A stretch of DNA of 63,259 nt from Terriglobia bacterium (GCA_032252755.1 JAVUPY010000066.1:1-63259), one strand, 5' to 3'. Shown: positions 41,185 through 50,981, numbered from the stretch's first letter. Numbers and translations: made by a program. The notes: generated by a model not told the origin, from the letters alone.

Positions 41185-42993
41185 ATGTCGAAATCGCGCA
41201 GAGAATTCCTCACCGAAACCTCGCTCGTCGTGATTGGAGCGGCCGCCGCAACCTTCAGCCACGCGCAAGAGCCGTCGCAGCAACAACAACCGCCAACGCC
41301 GGGCGCGCCACCGGCGTTCGGCACCGCGCCGCCGGTCGGACCTGAAGTTTCAGCCGGCACCTTCACCGAGGCTGAAAAACTCGTTCAGGTGGAGTACACG
41401 CAACCGCATCTCGAGGAAGCCGCCGGTAATTGGAGAAAATCGATGGCGCCCCTCTATGAGCGCCGTACCGGCCCGCGCAAAACTCCGCTGGAAGACACGC
41501 TGCCGCCCGCGACCACTTGGAATCCGCTGATCCCGGGCGCGCCCTCTGGCCCCCCGTCGAATCATTTTGTGCGCAGCCAGATCGACCCCGGCCCTCTGCC
41601 GCAGAACGAAGAAGACATCGCCTTCGCTCCTGTAACGCATCTCTCGCGCTGGATCGAGCAGCGCAAACTCACCTCGGAACGCCTCACACGCATTTATCTT
41701 TCGCGCCTCGAAAAATTCAATCCGAAGCTGCGCTGCGTCATTACTCTCACAACCGACCTCGCCCTTCAGCAAGCGAAACAGGCCGACCGCGAGATTGCTG
41801 CCGGAAAGTATCGCGGCCCCTTGCACGGAATTCCGTGGGGCGCGAAAGACCTGCTCGACACGGCGGACATTCCCACCACCTACGGCGCCGAACCCTATCG
41901 GAACCGAGTGCCCAAGGACAATGCTGTCGTTGTTCAGCGTCTGCATGACGCCGGTGCCGTCCTCGTCGCCAAACTCAGTCTCGGTGCGCTCGCGTTGAAT
42001 GACATCTGGTTCGGCGGTCAGACCATGAATCCGTGGCTATTGGAAGAAGGCGCGTCAGGCTCGAGCGCCGGCCCGGGCGCAGCCAACGCCGCCGGGCTTG
42101 TCGGCTTCGCCATTGGCAGCGAAACCGGAGGCAGCATCGTCGCACCATCAATGCGCTGCGGCGTCAACGGTCTGCGGCCCACTTTCGGCCGCGTTGCGCG
42201 CACCGGCGCCATGACTCTCTGCTGGTCGCTCGACAAGCTAGGCCCCATGGCGCGCAGCGTCGAAGACACCATCCTCGTGCTCCACGCCATCACCGGGCCC
42301 GACCACGCCGACAGCTACAGCCTTCCCAGCAAGCTCGACTACGACGCCACCCGAAGCGTGAAAGGTCTGCGCGTCGGCTATTTCCCCACTTGGATGAAAG
42401 AGCCGCCCGCGACCGATGTCGATCGTGCTGCGCTTGAGACGATCCAAAAGCTCGGCATGGTGCCGGTCGAAGTCTCGCTGCCTGACTGGAATTACGACTG
42501 CCTGGAAGTCGTTCTCTTCGCGGAAAGCGCCGCCGCTTTCGAAGAACTCACGCTCAGCGGTGCCGTCGATGAGCTCAAAATGCAGGTGCCCGACGCTTGG
42601 CCGAATACGTTCCGGCAGTCGCGCTTCCTTTCCGCAGTTGACTTCGTACAGGCCGACCGCATGCGCCGTAAGGTCGCGATGGAAATGTCGCGCGTAATGT
42701 CGCAAGTCGACCTGCTGCTCGTGCCGTCCCTGCGCGATGAAATGCTCACGCTGACGAACTTCACCGGCCACCCATCGCTCACGTTGCGCGCCGGCTTCGT
42801 CGAAGTTTCCGAAGCCCGCAGCGACTGGGCGCCTGACCCGGCGCATCCGCTTCCGAAATTCAATCCGCCGCGTCGCGTCCCGCACGGCGTCACGCTCATC
42901 GGCCGCCTCTTCGACGAAGGCACCGTCGTCCGCGCCGGACTGGCAATGGAGAAGAGCTTCAACGTGGCGGGAGAGAGGCCGCCGGGATTCTAG
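41185..42993 (+). CDS. Tat-exported amidase signature family enzyme
   Basis: 602 residues from ATG 41185, with GGAGGAG before it. Tat-like signal: Lys-Ser-Arg-Arg-Glu-Phe-Leu, then LVVIGAAAATFSHA. A Pro/Gln-rich linker follows. The amidase core carries the Ser-cisSer-Lys triad: PWGAKDLLDT (Lys), GASGSSAGPGAA (cis-Ser loop) and GSETGGSIVAPS (nucleophile Ser). VNGLRPTFGRVARTGAM is the usual next segment. It hydrolyses an amide in the periplasm; substrate unknown. Converges with the penicillin acylase gene, another amide hydrolase. Confidence 0.93.
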   Translation: MSKSRREFLTETSLVVIGAAAATFSHAQEPSQQQQPPTPGAPPAFGTAPPVGPEVSAGTFTEAEKLVQVEYTQPHLEEAAGNWRKSMAPLYERRTGPRKTPLEDTLPPATTWNPLIPGAPSGPPSNHFVRSQIDPGPLPQNEEDIAFAPVTHLSRWIEQRKLTSERLTRIYLSRLEKFNPKLRCVITLTTDLALQQAKQADREIAAGKYRGPLHGIPWGAKDLLDTADIPTTYGAEPYRNRVPKDNAVVVQRLHDAGAVLVAKLSLGALALNDIWFGGQTMNPWLLEEGASGSSAGPGAANAAGLVGFAIGSETGGSIVAPSMRCGVNGLRPTFGRVARTGAMTLCWSLDKLGPMARSVEDTILVLHAITGPDHADSYSLPSKLDYDATRSVKGLRVGYFPTWMKEPPATDVDRAALETIQKLGMVPVEVSLPDWNYDCLEVVLFAESAAAFEELTLSGAVDELKMQVPDAWPNTFRQSRFLSAVDFVQADRMRRKVAMEMSRVMSQVDLLLVPSLRDEMLTLTNFTGHPSLTLRAGFVEVSEARSDWAPDPAHPLPKFNPPRRVPHGVTLIGRLFDEGTVVRAGLAMEKSFNVAGERPPGF

Positions 42994-43057
42994 GAATTTT
43001 GTGCAAGTGGGTGGTTCTACACGGGCCATTCGCAGCTCATGTGGTTATGATTCAAAT

Positions 43058-43083
43058 CCTCTGTGTGCTCTGTGCCTTTGTGA
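43058..43083. repeat. CACAGAG-type dispersed repeat
   Basis: CCTCTGTGTGCTCTGTGCC followed by TTTGTG, on the minus strand CACAAAGGCACAGAGCACAC, is the same family as at 34909-35035. It lies between the convergent amidase and penicillin acylase genes. Confidence 0.5.
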
Positions 43084-43124
43084 AGACGCTCTTGAGGATG
43101 AACAAATCCGTCCAGGCAAGAAGC

Positions 43125-45299
43125 TCATTCTCCCGGATGATATGTCCGCTCCGTATGCCCCTGTAGCTGTGAGCGATAGTAATAAACCTCTCGCAGGTCG
43201 CCGGTAGCGTACCGCTTCGCCTCGTCGTTGAAGTGGCGCGACAGGGGATTGCCGCTCTCGCCGCCGGCCGTCACCGCCCTCGCCCGAACCTTCGGACCGA
43301 ACTCGATGACAGCGACGAAGCTGTTTCCGCTCGTCCCATACCATTTCTTCGTATTCGGATACTGCTTCGCTCCGAACGACGCCAGCGATCCCCATAACGA
43401 AGAAGTGAAGGCGACCGGCATGCTCCACTCCGAATCACTGAAGTGCGGATCGATGTCGTCATCGACGCGCTGGAAACGGTTGATTTTGCGCCACGGCGTT
43501 TTCCAGGTTCCGAAATCCGCCGTCAGCCGATCCGACGCCGCCGCGAGCGCCGGCAGCAACTTCTCACTCGGCAACTTGCTTATATAGTCGTACGGAGTTT
43601 CGCCGCTCGCCAGAATCGCCTCGCGGTTCTGTCGAAACACCTGGTCTCCCCAGAACACGGCCAGCGAGGTCGGAACGGAGTCCAGGCCCCAGCGGTAATC
43701 CCACCGACGCAACTCAGCGACCTGGTCCTTCAGTTTCGCTTTGAGCGGATCTGAGTCCGGGGCTTCATCCCAAGACTTGACGAGACTCGGAACTGTCTTG
43801 GCGAACCATGGCAGATACGAATCGAATGCCGCACCAATCAGCCCATCGATCGAAAAGTTTTTATTGTCTTCGAGTACGCGAACCGCATGCAATCCGCGCG
43901 CCGTCTCGCCACCCATTTCGACATACGCCGGGTAATCGGACTTCTTCAAACTCCCGGGCCCGCCGGCCGACCACGGCGCATCATTCGAGTTATAAATCCA
44001 TCCGCTCTTCGGATCGAGCAGATGCGGCGCTTCGTCAACCGTGAGGTGGCCATTCCAATCCGTCGCCGGAATGCTGCCATCCACCGGCTTGGTGAAATCG
44101 AAACGGTTGTCACGCCGCGGAATGTAGTTTCCCTGGAAGTACGCGATGTCGCCGTCGGAATCCGCGAAAATGGTATTGTTCGACGAGTTCGCGTACATCT
44201 CCATCACCTTCAGGTACGACTTGTAGTCCTTCGTCTTCGTCCGCAGGAACGACTGTTCGAGCTGCTGGATCGGCAACTGCATCAGCTTGATCGAAACCCA
44301 CTTGTCGCCAATCTTGCGAACGACCGGCCCATGGGTCGTGTAGTACACGGTGAACTTTCTCTCGGCCATGCCGTTGTAGGTTCGGTACGGCACCGTGATC
44401 ACCTTCTCGGTCACCGGACGCTCTTCGTCGCCGTATTTGTAGAAGTACTTGTCGCCCTTTCTCGAGATCGTCTCCAGGTATTCATCCACCGCATCGACGC
44501 CGCTCGACGTGTGCATCCAGCCGGTATGCTCGTTGAATCCCTGGTAGATGAAGAACTGTCCCCAGGTGGAAGCGCCATAGGCATCGAGGCCTTCGTCGCT
44601 CACCATCTGCAGCTCCGAGCGGAAGAAGAACGACGTATGCGGATTGATCAGCAGCAGCGCGTGGTGGTCAGTCGTATTTGACGGAGCAATCGCCATTCCG
44701 TTCGACCCACGCGGCTCGCCATCCTGTGGTCCTTCGTCGGTTTCTCTCGCGGCCGCGCTCGGCGTCCCACTGCCATAGAACGCCTGCAACTCGCGCAGAT
44801 TCACCCTCTCGATGTCGCCGCCAATGCTGCCTTCCGTGAAGCTCAACGCCATCCACGGCTCAAAGTGGTGGATCACCCGGGGCTTCACATCCGGATGCAT
44901 ATAGAGGTAATAGTTCAGGCCATCGGCGAAAGCATCCATTAGCTTCTTCAGCCACGCCGGGCTCTCCGCGTACTTCTGCTTGAGATCGACAGGATCGATA
45001 AACAGCTTCATACGCAGATCCTGGTAGATCGCCGACTCGCCCTGCGTTTGCGCCAGCAGCCCCATGGCGTTGATGTAGTTGGTTTCCACGCGATTGAAAT
45101 CATCTTCCGCCTGGGCATACTCAGCGCCAAAGACCGCGTCGGCATCGCTCTTGCCGTACACGTGCGCGATACCCCAATCATCGCGAATGATGGTCACGTT
45201 AGTGGCTTCCTGCTTCCAGCGTGCAATCTCCTGCTGCGTCGCCGCCTGCGCGGCCAGCGAAAGGAAAACGACTACAAGGACAAAAAGAATTCTCTTCAT
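43125..45299 (-). CDS. Penicillin acylase family Ntn-hydrolase (secreted)
   Basis: 724 residues from ATG 45299, with GAGG upstream. A signal peptide (ILFVLVVVFLSLAAQAA) leads to the alpha-chain start VTIIRDDWGIAHVYGKSDADAVFGAEYAQAEDDF. The autocatalytic cleavage point is DGEPRG/SNGMAIAP, with Ser199 as the N-terminal nucleophile, and ALLLINPHTSFFF next. SSNNTIFADSDGDIAYFQGNYIPRRD corresponds to the conserved beta-chain Asn region. Members cleave acyl-amides such as penicillins, acyl-homoserine lactones or other N-acyl compounds. Here the substrate is open; quorum-signal or peptide turnover are both possible. Confidence 0.94.
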   Translation of the reverse strand: MKRILFVLVVVFLSLAAQAATQQEIARWKQEATNVTIIRDDWGIAHVYGKSDADAVFGAEYAQAEDDFNRVETNYINAMGLLAQTQGESAIYQDLRMKLFIDPVDLKQKYAESPAWLKKLMDAFADGLNYYLYMHPDVKPRVIHHFEPWMALSFTEGSIGGDIERVNLRELQAFYGSGTPSAAARETDEGPQDGEPRGSNGMAIAPSNTTDHHALLLINPHTSFFFRSELQMVSDEGLDAYGASTWGQFFIYQGFNEHTGWMHTSSGVDAVDEYLETISRKGDKYFYKYGDEERPVTEKVITVPYRTYNGMAERKFTVYYTTHGPVVRKIGDKWVSIKLMQLPIQQLEQSFLRTKTKDYKSYLKVMEMYANSSNNTIFADSDGDIAYFQGNYIPRRDNRFDFTKPVDGSIPATDWNGHLTVDEAPHLLDPKSGWIYNSNDAPWSAGGPGSLKKSDYPAYVEMGGETARGLHAVRVLEDNKNFSIDGLIGAAFDSYLPWFAKTVPSLVKSWDEAPDSDPLKAKLKDQVAELRRWDYRWGLDSVPTSLAVFWGDQVFRQNREAILASGETPYDYISKLPSEKLLPALAAASDRLTADFGTWKTPWRKINRFQRVDDDIDPHFSDSEWSMPVAFTSSLWGSLASFGAKQYPNTKKWYGTSGNSFVAVIEFGPKVRARAVTAGGESGNPLSRHFNDEAKRYATGDLREVYYYRSQLQGHTERTYHPGE

Positions 45300-45565
45300 G
45301 AGACCTCTACAGGGGATGGTGTAGGGAACACAAAAACGCCGTTCCGGTTAACCCGACATGGTAACGCATGCGCGTAGCTGAAACGGGTAGAAGTCATCAA
45401 GACGGAGTCGCCTAAGCCACACTGCAGCCCTGACGCTCGTCAGCGACCGAACCTCGCTGCTGAAAAGTGAAAGATGCGGTGAGAACTCTGGAGGGGGCAG
45501 CGATTACGGCAGGCCGACTGCCGCTTGCACCCGGGCTTGCAAGCAGCAGGGCCTGCCAGGAACCT
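45300..45565. other. Gene-free stretch between penicillin acylase and tautomerase
   Basis: No protein-like frame. Small self-complementary segments, CGGCAGGCCGACTGCCG and GCTTGCACCCGGGCTTGCAAGC at 45510-45543, may form one or two short hairpins. The minus-strand tautomerase gene ends at 45566, so they may terminate it. Confidence 0.4.
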
Positions 45566-45790
45566 CTACGCGGTTTTCCCGGCGGCGATTGCGTGGACGT
45601 CGCCCGTGGTGAGCGTCTTCCCTCCGATACCCCAGTCCCCGCTCCTCGTTTCTTCCAGAACAACAACGGTATAGGGCCGCAAGGCCTCGCCCTCGATGGA
45701 TACCATGGCGTCCGTTAGTTTGGTGATGATCTCTTTCTTCTTCGCCGTGGTGAATACGCCTTCAATCATTTTCACTTCGATCAGTGGCAT
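45566..45790 (-). CDS. 4-oxalocrotonate tautomerase family protein
   Basis: 74 residues from ATG 45790, with GAGGAGAG upstream. After Met removal Pro1 is the catalytic base (MPLIEVKMIEGVFTTAKKKEI). The rest, LTDAMVSIEGEALRPYTVVVLEET and DWGIGGKTLTTGDVHA, is typical of the small tautomerase fold. Such enzymes tautomerise or dehalogenate small keto acids; the actual reaction is not predictable. It is divergent from the AraC gene with 177 bases between starts, so that regulator is a likely controller. Confidence 0.9.
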   Translation of the reverse strand: MPLIEVKMIEGVFTTAKKKEIITKLTDAMVSIEGEALRPYTVVVLEETRSGDWGIGGKTLTTGDVHAIAAGKTA

Positions 45791-45967
45791 TGCTATCTCT
45801 CCTCTTCTACGATATTGGGCTCCTGGTGAAGCCGAGATTGACTATGCGCGAAGAGATGGATGCCGTCTTGATTTTGAGTCTTATGTTTTTGCCTGCGCAT
45901 CCATAACCGAAACTTCAGTTTTCCTTTCGTCCGGCCCACTTTGCAGTACGTCTATTCAGGTGAAACG

Positions 45968-46954
45968 ATGGATGCTCTTTCCGAAGTATTGCGGGTGGTG
46001 AAACTGGAGAGCGCGTTCTTCTACAACGGTGAATTCAGCGCGCCTTGGCGTTTTCGCTCGCCAGAGTCCTGCAAGTTGGCGGCTTTCATTCGTGACGGGG
46101 CCGGACACGTGGTTGTCTATCACCTCCTACTCGAAGGCCGGGTCTATGCCGAAGCACAAGATGTGCGACTGCAGCTTCGACCGGGGGACATCGTCATCTT
46201 TCCACACGGTGATCCGCACGTAATCGAAAGCGGCCCCTCGCCTTACACCATTGACGGTGAAACCGAACTGCAACGCATCTTCTCCTGTGGGCTGAAACAG
46301 TCGCGCATGGGAGGCGGTGGCGAGATCAGCCGCTTTGTGTGCGGGTTTCTAATGTGCGAACCGCGGATGAGCCAGGTATTCCTTGCCGGACTACCCTCCG
46401 TGTTTAAAGTCAACATTCGTGATGGCGCAGCTGGCGAGTGGCTGGAGAAATCCATCCAGTATTCGATCTCGCAGGCGGGCAGCACTCAATCGGGCAGCGA
46501 GGCCGTACTGGCGAAGTTATCCGAAACACTCTTCGTCGAGACCTTGCGTCGTTACGTCGCGGAACTGCCCGAGCACCAAACTGGTTGGCTTGCGGGAGCG
46601 CGCAATCCGGAGGTCGGAAAGGCACTCGCGCTCATGCATAGCCGGCCAGAGGAACCGTGGACGATTGAGGGACTTGCACGCGAAGTCGGACTCTCGCGTT
46701 CCGTTCTGGCACAGCGGTTTCGGCAATATCTTGGTGAGCCCCCGCTCGCTTATCTCACTCGATGGCGGCTGCAACTTGGTATGCAAATGATGGCTTCCAC
46801 GAACCAGAGTGTGGCTCAGATCGCGTCGACCGTCGGATATGAATCCGAGTCCGCCTTCAATCGAGCTTTCAAGCGAGAGTTTGGCGATCCGCCCGCACGT
46901 TATCGCAGCAAGGCGAGGCAGCTAGTCGGCAGGGCATCTGCGCCTTCAAGATAG
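45968..46954 (+). CDS. AraC-family regulator with cupin_6 sensor
   Basis: 328 residues from ATG 45968, with AGGTGAAACG before it; a TTG at 45941 is a longer alternative. The N-terminal cupin_6 domain runs to about 175 (MDALSEVLRVVKLESAFFYNGEFSAPW, then RPGDIVIFPHGDPHVIESG). The C-terminal AraC double HTH follows (EVGKALALMHSRPEEPWTIEGLA, LARRVGLSRSVLAQRFRQY-type first helix pair, QIASTVGYESESAFNRAFKREFGDPPARYR). This class is often found beside oxidoreductase or hydrolase genes it activates, in response to an unknown ligand. The divergent tautomerase gene is the obvious candidate target. Confidence 0.93.
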   Translation: MDALSEVLRVVKLESAFFYNGEFSAPWRFRSPESCKLAAFIRDGAGHVVVYHLLLEGRVYAEAQDVRLQLRPGDIVIFPHGDPHVIESGPSPYTIDGETELQRIFSCGLKQSRMGGGGEISRFVCGFLMCEPRMSQVFLAGLPSVFKVNIRDGAAGEWLEKSIQYSISQAGSTQSGSEAVLAKLSETLFVETLRRYVAELPEHQTGWLAGARNPEVGKALALMHSRPEEPWTIEGLAREVGLSRSVLAQRFRQYLGEPPLAYLTRWRLQLGMQMMASTNQSVAQIASTVGYESESAFNRAFKREFGDPPARYRSKARQLVGRASAPSR

Positions 46955-46997
46955 ATTCAACAGAGAATGGCAGCGGTTGGTTTTGAAACGTTCGTCG

Positions 46998-48296
46998 TTA
47001 GGCGATTGCAACTCCCTCGAACGGCTTCTCCAGCGACTCGCTCTGTGGCGTCATCGGTTCAGCACCGCGCTCCGTGATCACCATATCGTCTTCCAGTCGA
47101 ATGCCGAACTCGTCGGGGATATAGATTCCTGGCTCATCGCTGAATGTCATGCCAGCCTCGAGCGGCAGTTCGTTGCCGTGAACCAGGTAGGGCCACTCGT
47201 GCCCATCCAATCCGATACCGTGTCCCAGGCGGTGCCCGAAGAACTTATACCCCGGACCGTAACCCGCATCGGCGATCAACTTTCTCGCAGCATCGTCCAC
47301 GCTGCCGCACGGACGCCCGACTTGCGCGGCCTTGAGCGCCGCCTGTTGTGCCCGGTGAATGATGTCAAACGCGGAATTCATTTTGTCGGTCGCCTTGCCG
47401 AGCACAAACGACCGCGTGATGTCCGATTGATAGCCTTCAACCGTGCAACCGCCGTCAATCCACACAACCGCGCCTTCTCGAATCACCTGCTCCTCAATTG
47501 CGCCGTGAGGATTCGCTGTGTACTTCCCGACCATCACGAATACATCGGCATTCGGGAACCCGAGTTGCCGGTGAGCGGCCCTGACGAGTTCTTCGAACTG
47601 CCGCCCAGTCATGCCGGGCTTGAGGGAAGTATGCGCCGCGGCGTAGGCGGTCAGAGTGACCTTATTTGCCAGTCGCATTAATTCGAGCTCATGCGAACTC
47701 TTGACCATCCGGCAACCGGCAGTGACGGCTGTCGCGCTGACGAACTTCAGGGCCGGGGCAGCCTTCGCCAGGCCATCGCTGAAGACAAACGGAACCGTCT
47801 CCTCAATGCCTATGGGTCCGGTCGCTACGCGTCGATCTCGGAGTGCGGCGGCGAGCAGCGCATAAGGATTATCGTCCTCCTCCCACGTGAGAACCGGCGC
47901 GGACTTCCCGAACGGCCCGGCGGAGATTTGCCCAACGGCTCGCGCTTCCTCGAACTTCGGGCAGACGAAGAACCCGTCTCCGCGCCCTGGCAGCACCATG
48001 GCAAAGAAGCGTTCGCTCGGCCACCATCTCACCCCCGAGAAGTAAGTCAACGAAGTGCCGGAGCTGACGACCATCGCATCGATGTGCCCCTTCGCCATCA
48101 ACTGCCGGGCCTTATCAAGTCGCTCGTGCCGTTCCGCACCGGTGATAGGCTTCGCTTGCGCTTTCCGCGATTTCAGGCGGGCAATCGCGCTCGGCAGCTT
48201 TTCCGTATCGGGCTGAATCTCGGCAACTGTTCTTCCGGCACCGAGAACCACTCCCGTCGATGCGGCGCATTGTAGAAACCGGCGTCGGCTGAACAC
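46998..48296 (-). CDS. Tat-exported M24 family peptidase (Xaa-Pro dipeptidase-like)
   Basis: 432 residues from GTG 48296, with GGGGGAAAA upstream. The Tat motif Ser-Arg-Arg-Arg-Phe-Leu-Gln precedes CAASTGVVLGAG. An N-terminal creatinase-type domain (IDAMVVSSGTSLTYFSGVRWW) is followed by the pita-bread fold with the five metal ligands: VWIDGGCTVEGYQSDITR (two Asp), GHRLGHGIGLDGHE (His), FSDEPGIYIPDEFGIRLEDD (two Glu). It probably removes Xaa-Pro or N-terminal residues of peptides in the periplasm. It is divergent from an amino-acid permease, so the pair fits peptide use. Confidence 0.93.
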   Translation of the reverse strand: MFSRRRFLQCAASTGVVLGAGRTVAEIQPDTEKLPSAIARLKSRKAQAKPITGAERHERLDKARQLMAKGHIDAMVVSSGTSLTYFSGVRWWPSERFFAMVLPGRGDGFFVCPKFEEARAVGQISAGPFGKSAPVLTWEEDDNPYALLAAALRDRRVATGPIGIEETVPFVFSDGLAKAAPALKFVSATAVTAGCRMVKSSHELELMRLANKVTLTAYAAAHTSLKPGMTGRQFEELVRAAHRQLGFPNADVFVMVGKYTANPHGAIEEQVIREGAVVWIDGGCTVEGYQSDITRSFVLGKATDKMNSAFDIIHRAQQAALKAAQVGRPCGSVDDAARKLIADAGYGPGYKFFGHRLGHGIGLDGHEWPYLVHGNELPLEAGMTFSDEPGIYIPDEFGIRLEDDMVITERGAEPMTPQSESLEKPFEGVAIA

Positions 48297-48457
48297 TTTT
48301 CCCCCGTGGTTGCTGGTAGCGAGCCATCATAAATCAGAGCGCCGGCAGCAGGACCACAGAATCGAAGTTGCAATCCACGAACGTGCGCGGCTGCCAGCGG
48401 ATTTTCGGGTTAATTCGCTTGGGAAAGAAGTAATTCTCGTGCGAGGATATCGGAACC

Positions 48458-49891
48458 ATGAGTGGGGCGCAGGCGGGGGAATCAACCGGTAACAACCAGC
48501 ACAGTCTGAAGCGCCAACTAGGTCTACGCGACCTGGTCTTGACGCAGATTTTGTACGTGGTCGGCACCACTTGGGTGGGCGTGGCCGCCGGTTTGGGCCA
48601 TGCCCAGGTGGTGATGTGGATAGCCGCCATGATCCTGTTCAATGTGCCAATGGCTGCCTCGGTCATCGCGTTGAACCGCATCATGCCGCTGGAAGGCGGA
48701 TTGTATGTGTGGGCCCGTGAAGCCTTCGGCGATATCGGCGGCTTTGTCACCGCATGGAACATCTGGGTGTACGGAATTGCGGTCACGGCGACGATTCTCT
48801 ACGAGACGCCGTCGGCAATTGCGTACTTGCTGGGCCCGCGGGCGCAGTGGCTTCCGAATAGCCACTGGGCGAGCACGGCTCTTATCAGTGTGCTTGTTTT
48901 GGCGGTAATGTCGGCGGCGTTGCGCGGGCTCGGTGTGGGCAAGTGGATTCACGATATCGGCGGGGCCGCGATGCTGACGGTTTTCGCAATGCTGATCCTG
49001 CTGCCGCTATGGGGATGGGCGCGACACGTGCCCATGCATTGGGATCCGCTACGAGTCACCGCACCCCCGGCCGATCTCCGCACCCTCGCTCTATTCGGGC
49101 AAATGATGTTCGGCGCATTATGCGGACTTGAGTACGTGGCAATCCTGGCCGGCGAGTGTAAGGAGCCTGAGCGAACGATCGGCCAGTCGGTGTGGATTGC
49201 CGCGCCGGTCATCTGTCTCATGTTTGTTCTGGGCACCGGGTCGGTGGAGGCGTTTGTGCCGAAGGGCCAGATTAATTTCATCGCGCCCATCCCGCAGACG
49301 CTGCGCGCAGCGCTGGGAAATGCGGGATTGGGAAATCTACTCGCAATTGTGGCAATTGCGCTGGTGGAAGTGCGCCTGCTCAGCGCCGCGAGCCTGGTTT
49401 TTACCGGCGTGACGCGGCTGCCGATGACCGCCGGATGGGACAGGCTGGTGCCGAGCTGGTTTTCGCGGCTGCATCCCAGGTGGCGGACCCCTGTGAATTC
49501 AATCGTATTTACAGGGGTGCTGGTTCTGTTAATGCTGCTGGCCGCGAGCGCGGGCGTGCATGCCCAGGAGGCGTTCCAACTGCTCGAGAACGCCAGTCTG
49601 ACGCACTACGCCGTGGCGTACCTGGCGATGTTCGCGATCCCGATCGTCGGCATGGGGACTCTGCGACGACGTTTGCCGCGTTGGTTGAAGTGGACGTCCG
49701 CGGTGGGACTCTTGTCGACGTCGTTCAGCCTGCTGATTGTCGTCTATCCCTTCGTGCACGTCGTGAATGCGCGCGTATACGCGCTGAAAATTGGCGGGAC
49801 GGTGGTCGTGAGCAACCTGATCGCGCTCGCGTTCTATGCGGTGCGACGGCGAATGATCACACGTGAGGAGCGCGAGGCAGCCAGGGCATAG
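48458..49891 (+). CDS. APC-family amino acid permease
   Basis: 477 residues from ATG 48458. About twelve transmembrane helices beginning LVLTQILYVVGTTWVGVAAGLG; PLEGGLYVWAREAFG and GFVTAWNIWVYG are typical of the amino acid-polyamine-organocation superfamily. EYVAILAGECKEPERTIGQSVW is the conserved helix 5-6 region. Substrate unknown; cytoplasmic-membrane symporter or antiporter. It pairs with the divergent secreted M24 peptidase. Confidence 0.92.
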   Translation: MSGAQAGESTGNNQHSLKRQLGLRDLVLTQILYVVGTTWVGVAAGLGHAQVVMWIAAMILFNVPMAASVIALNRIMPLEGGLYVWAREAFGDIGGFVTAWNIWVYGIAVTATILYETPSAIAYLLGPRAQWLPNSHWASTALISVLVLAVMSAALRGLGVGKWIHDIGGAAMLTVFAMLILLPLWGWARHVPMHWDPLRVTAPPADLRTLALFGQMMFGALCGLEYVAILAGECKEPERTIGQSVWIAAPVICLMFVLGTGSVEAFVPKGQINFIAPIPQTLRAALGNAGLGNLLAIVAIALVEVRLLSAASLVFTGVTRLPMTAGWDRLVPSWFSRLHPRWRTPVNSIVFTGVLVLLMLLAASAGVHAQEAFQLLENASLTHYAVAYLAMFAIPIVGMGTLRRRLPRWLKWTSAVGLLSTSFSLLIVVYPFVHVVNARVYALKIGGTVVVSNLIALAFYAVRRRMITREEREAARA

Positions 49892-49924
49892 AACGCATTC
49901 CCGAATAAGGGGAGCCCACACTGT

Positions 49925-50839
49925 CTACACGCCCGTCATTGCGACCATCAAAAAGATGATTACGTCCTGAATGAAATGGAGTGACCACGCCCATCCCAGG
50001 CCGCGAGTATCCACCATGCTTCGGGCCACTATCCATGCAAAGAAGGCGGCCATTGCCACCCCGGAAAATCCGGAAGGATGTCCGCCAAAGTGGGCAAGCC
50101 CAAACAGTACCGACGTCGCCGTGATCGCCTGCGCCACTCCCATGAAACGAGAACCGTACGCCAGCAGCAGGCATCGAAACCTGAACTCCTCGCTGAATGC
50201 ATTCAAAGCAGCGAATACGACCGCCGGGGCGAGCGCGGCGAGCAGCATCCCCGGTCGAAAGTGGTTCGAGGCGTTTGAGACAATCCATAGCTGCACCAGG
50301 AGAGTCGAGGAAATCGCGATCAACAGAATCGGTGCCACGACATTCCATCGTGTTCCTCGCAGGAAGGGCAGCCGAGTCGATGCGCGTAAATCTCCCGTCG
50401 CGAGGAAGACGTCTTTCCGGGTGAAACCACTTCGAAACAGCGTTAATGCGGCGATGATCGCGGGGATGAAACTCAGGAAGACGCCAGCGAACATGCGCTG
50501 TGCATGGGAAGCAGTCTGAAACCAGCCAACGTGCGCCTGGATCCTGCCCGCAACGGAGTCCCCGGCCACGAGTGCCGCCAAGACCCAGATGAACCGGTCT
50601 AGATATGATGGCGTCGATGCCAAAACCCTGACCGAAAGTGCCATCACGCAGAGCACTACGGCCTTTGCAATAGAGAAGTGCCAGGTCGGGGCCGACGTTC
50701 CCAGCAGATGCGCGGCGATGCTGTCGAAATCACTGGCGACAACAATTGCTGCCCACGCAATCAGCGCCTGGCGCGCTGAGACCCATCCGACAGACGAAGT
50801 TTGGGTCGGGGTTGCTTCGTCTGCTATCGCAGATCCCAT
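49925..50839 (-). CDS. CPBP (CAAX/Abi) family intramembrane metalloprotease
   Basis: 304 residues from ATG 50839, with AGAGG upstream. About eight transmembrane helices. The family's two active motifs are present: NAFSEEFRFRCLLL (EExxxR) and FGLAHFGGHPSGF, with a further His in SLHFIQDVIIF. Bacterial CPBP proteases include those acting on bacteriocin peptides and prenylated proteins; the substrate here is not known. Stands alone next to proS. Confidence 0.9.
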   Translation of the reverse strand: MGSAIADEATPTQTSSVGWVSARQALIAWAAIVVASDFDSIAAHLLGTSAPTWHFSIAKAVVLCVMALSVRVLASTPSYLDRFIWVLAALVAGDSVAGRIQAHVGWFQTASHAQRMFAGVFLSFIPAIIAALTLFRSGFTRKDVFLATGDLRASTRLPFLRGTRWNVVAPILLIAISSTLLVQLWIVSNASNHFRPGMLLAALAPAVVFAALNAFSEEFRFRCLLLAYGSRFMGVAQAITATSVLFGLAHFGGHPSGFSGVAMAAFFAWIVARSMVDTRGLGWAWSLHFIQDVIIFLMVAMTGV

Positions 50840-50981
50840 TGGAACCTCTTCCGATTGACAGTACGTGAAAATGGTTTGTACGTGTCACGGAGCAGGAAGG
50901 TTCCCGCGATGCCGCTTCTGACGATTCCGACTGCTGCCAGACCCGCTCTGGGCGTCCTCTATTTTCTCGTCGCTGCACATC

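Noticed and set aside
49925-50839. CPBP protease as part of a phage-defence (Abi) system
   Set aside because: No toxin, bacteriocin or other defence gene is next to it; most CPBP proteins are housekeeping or of unknown role.
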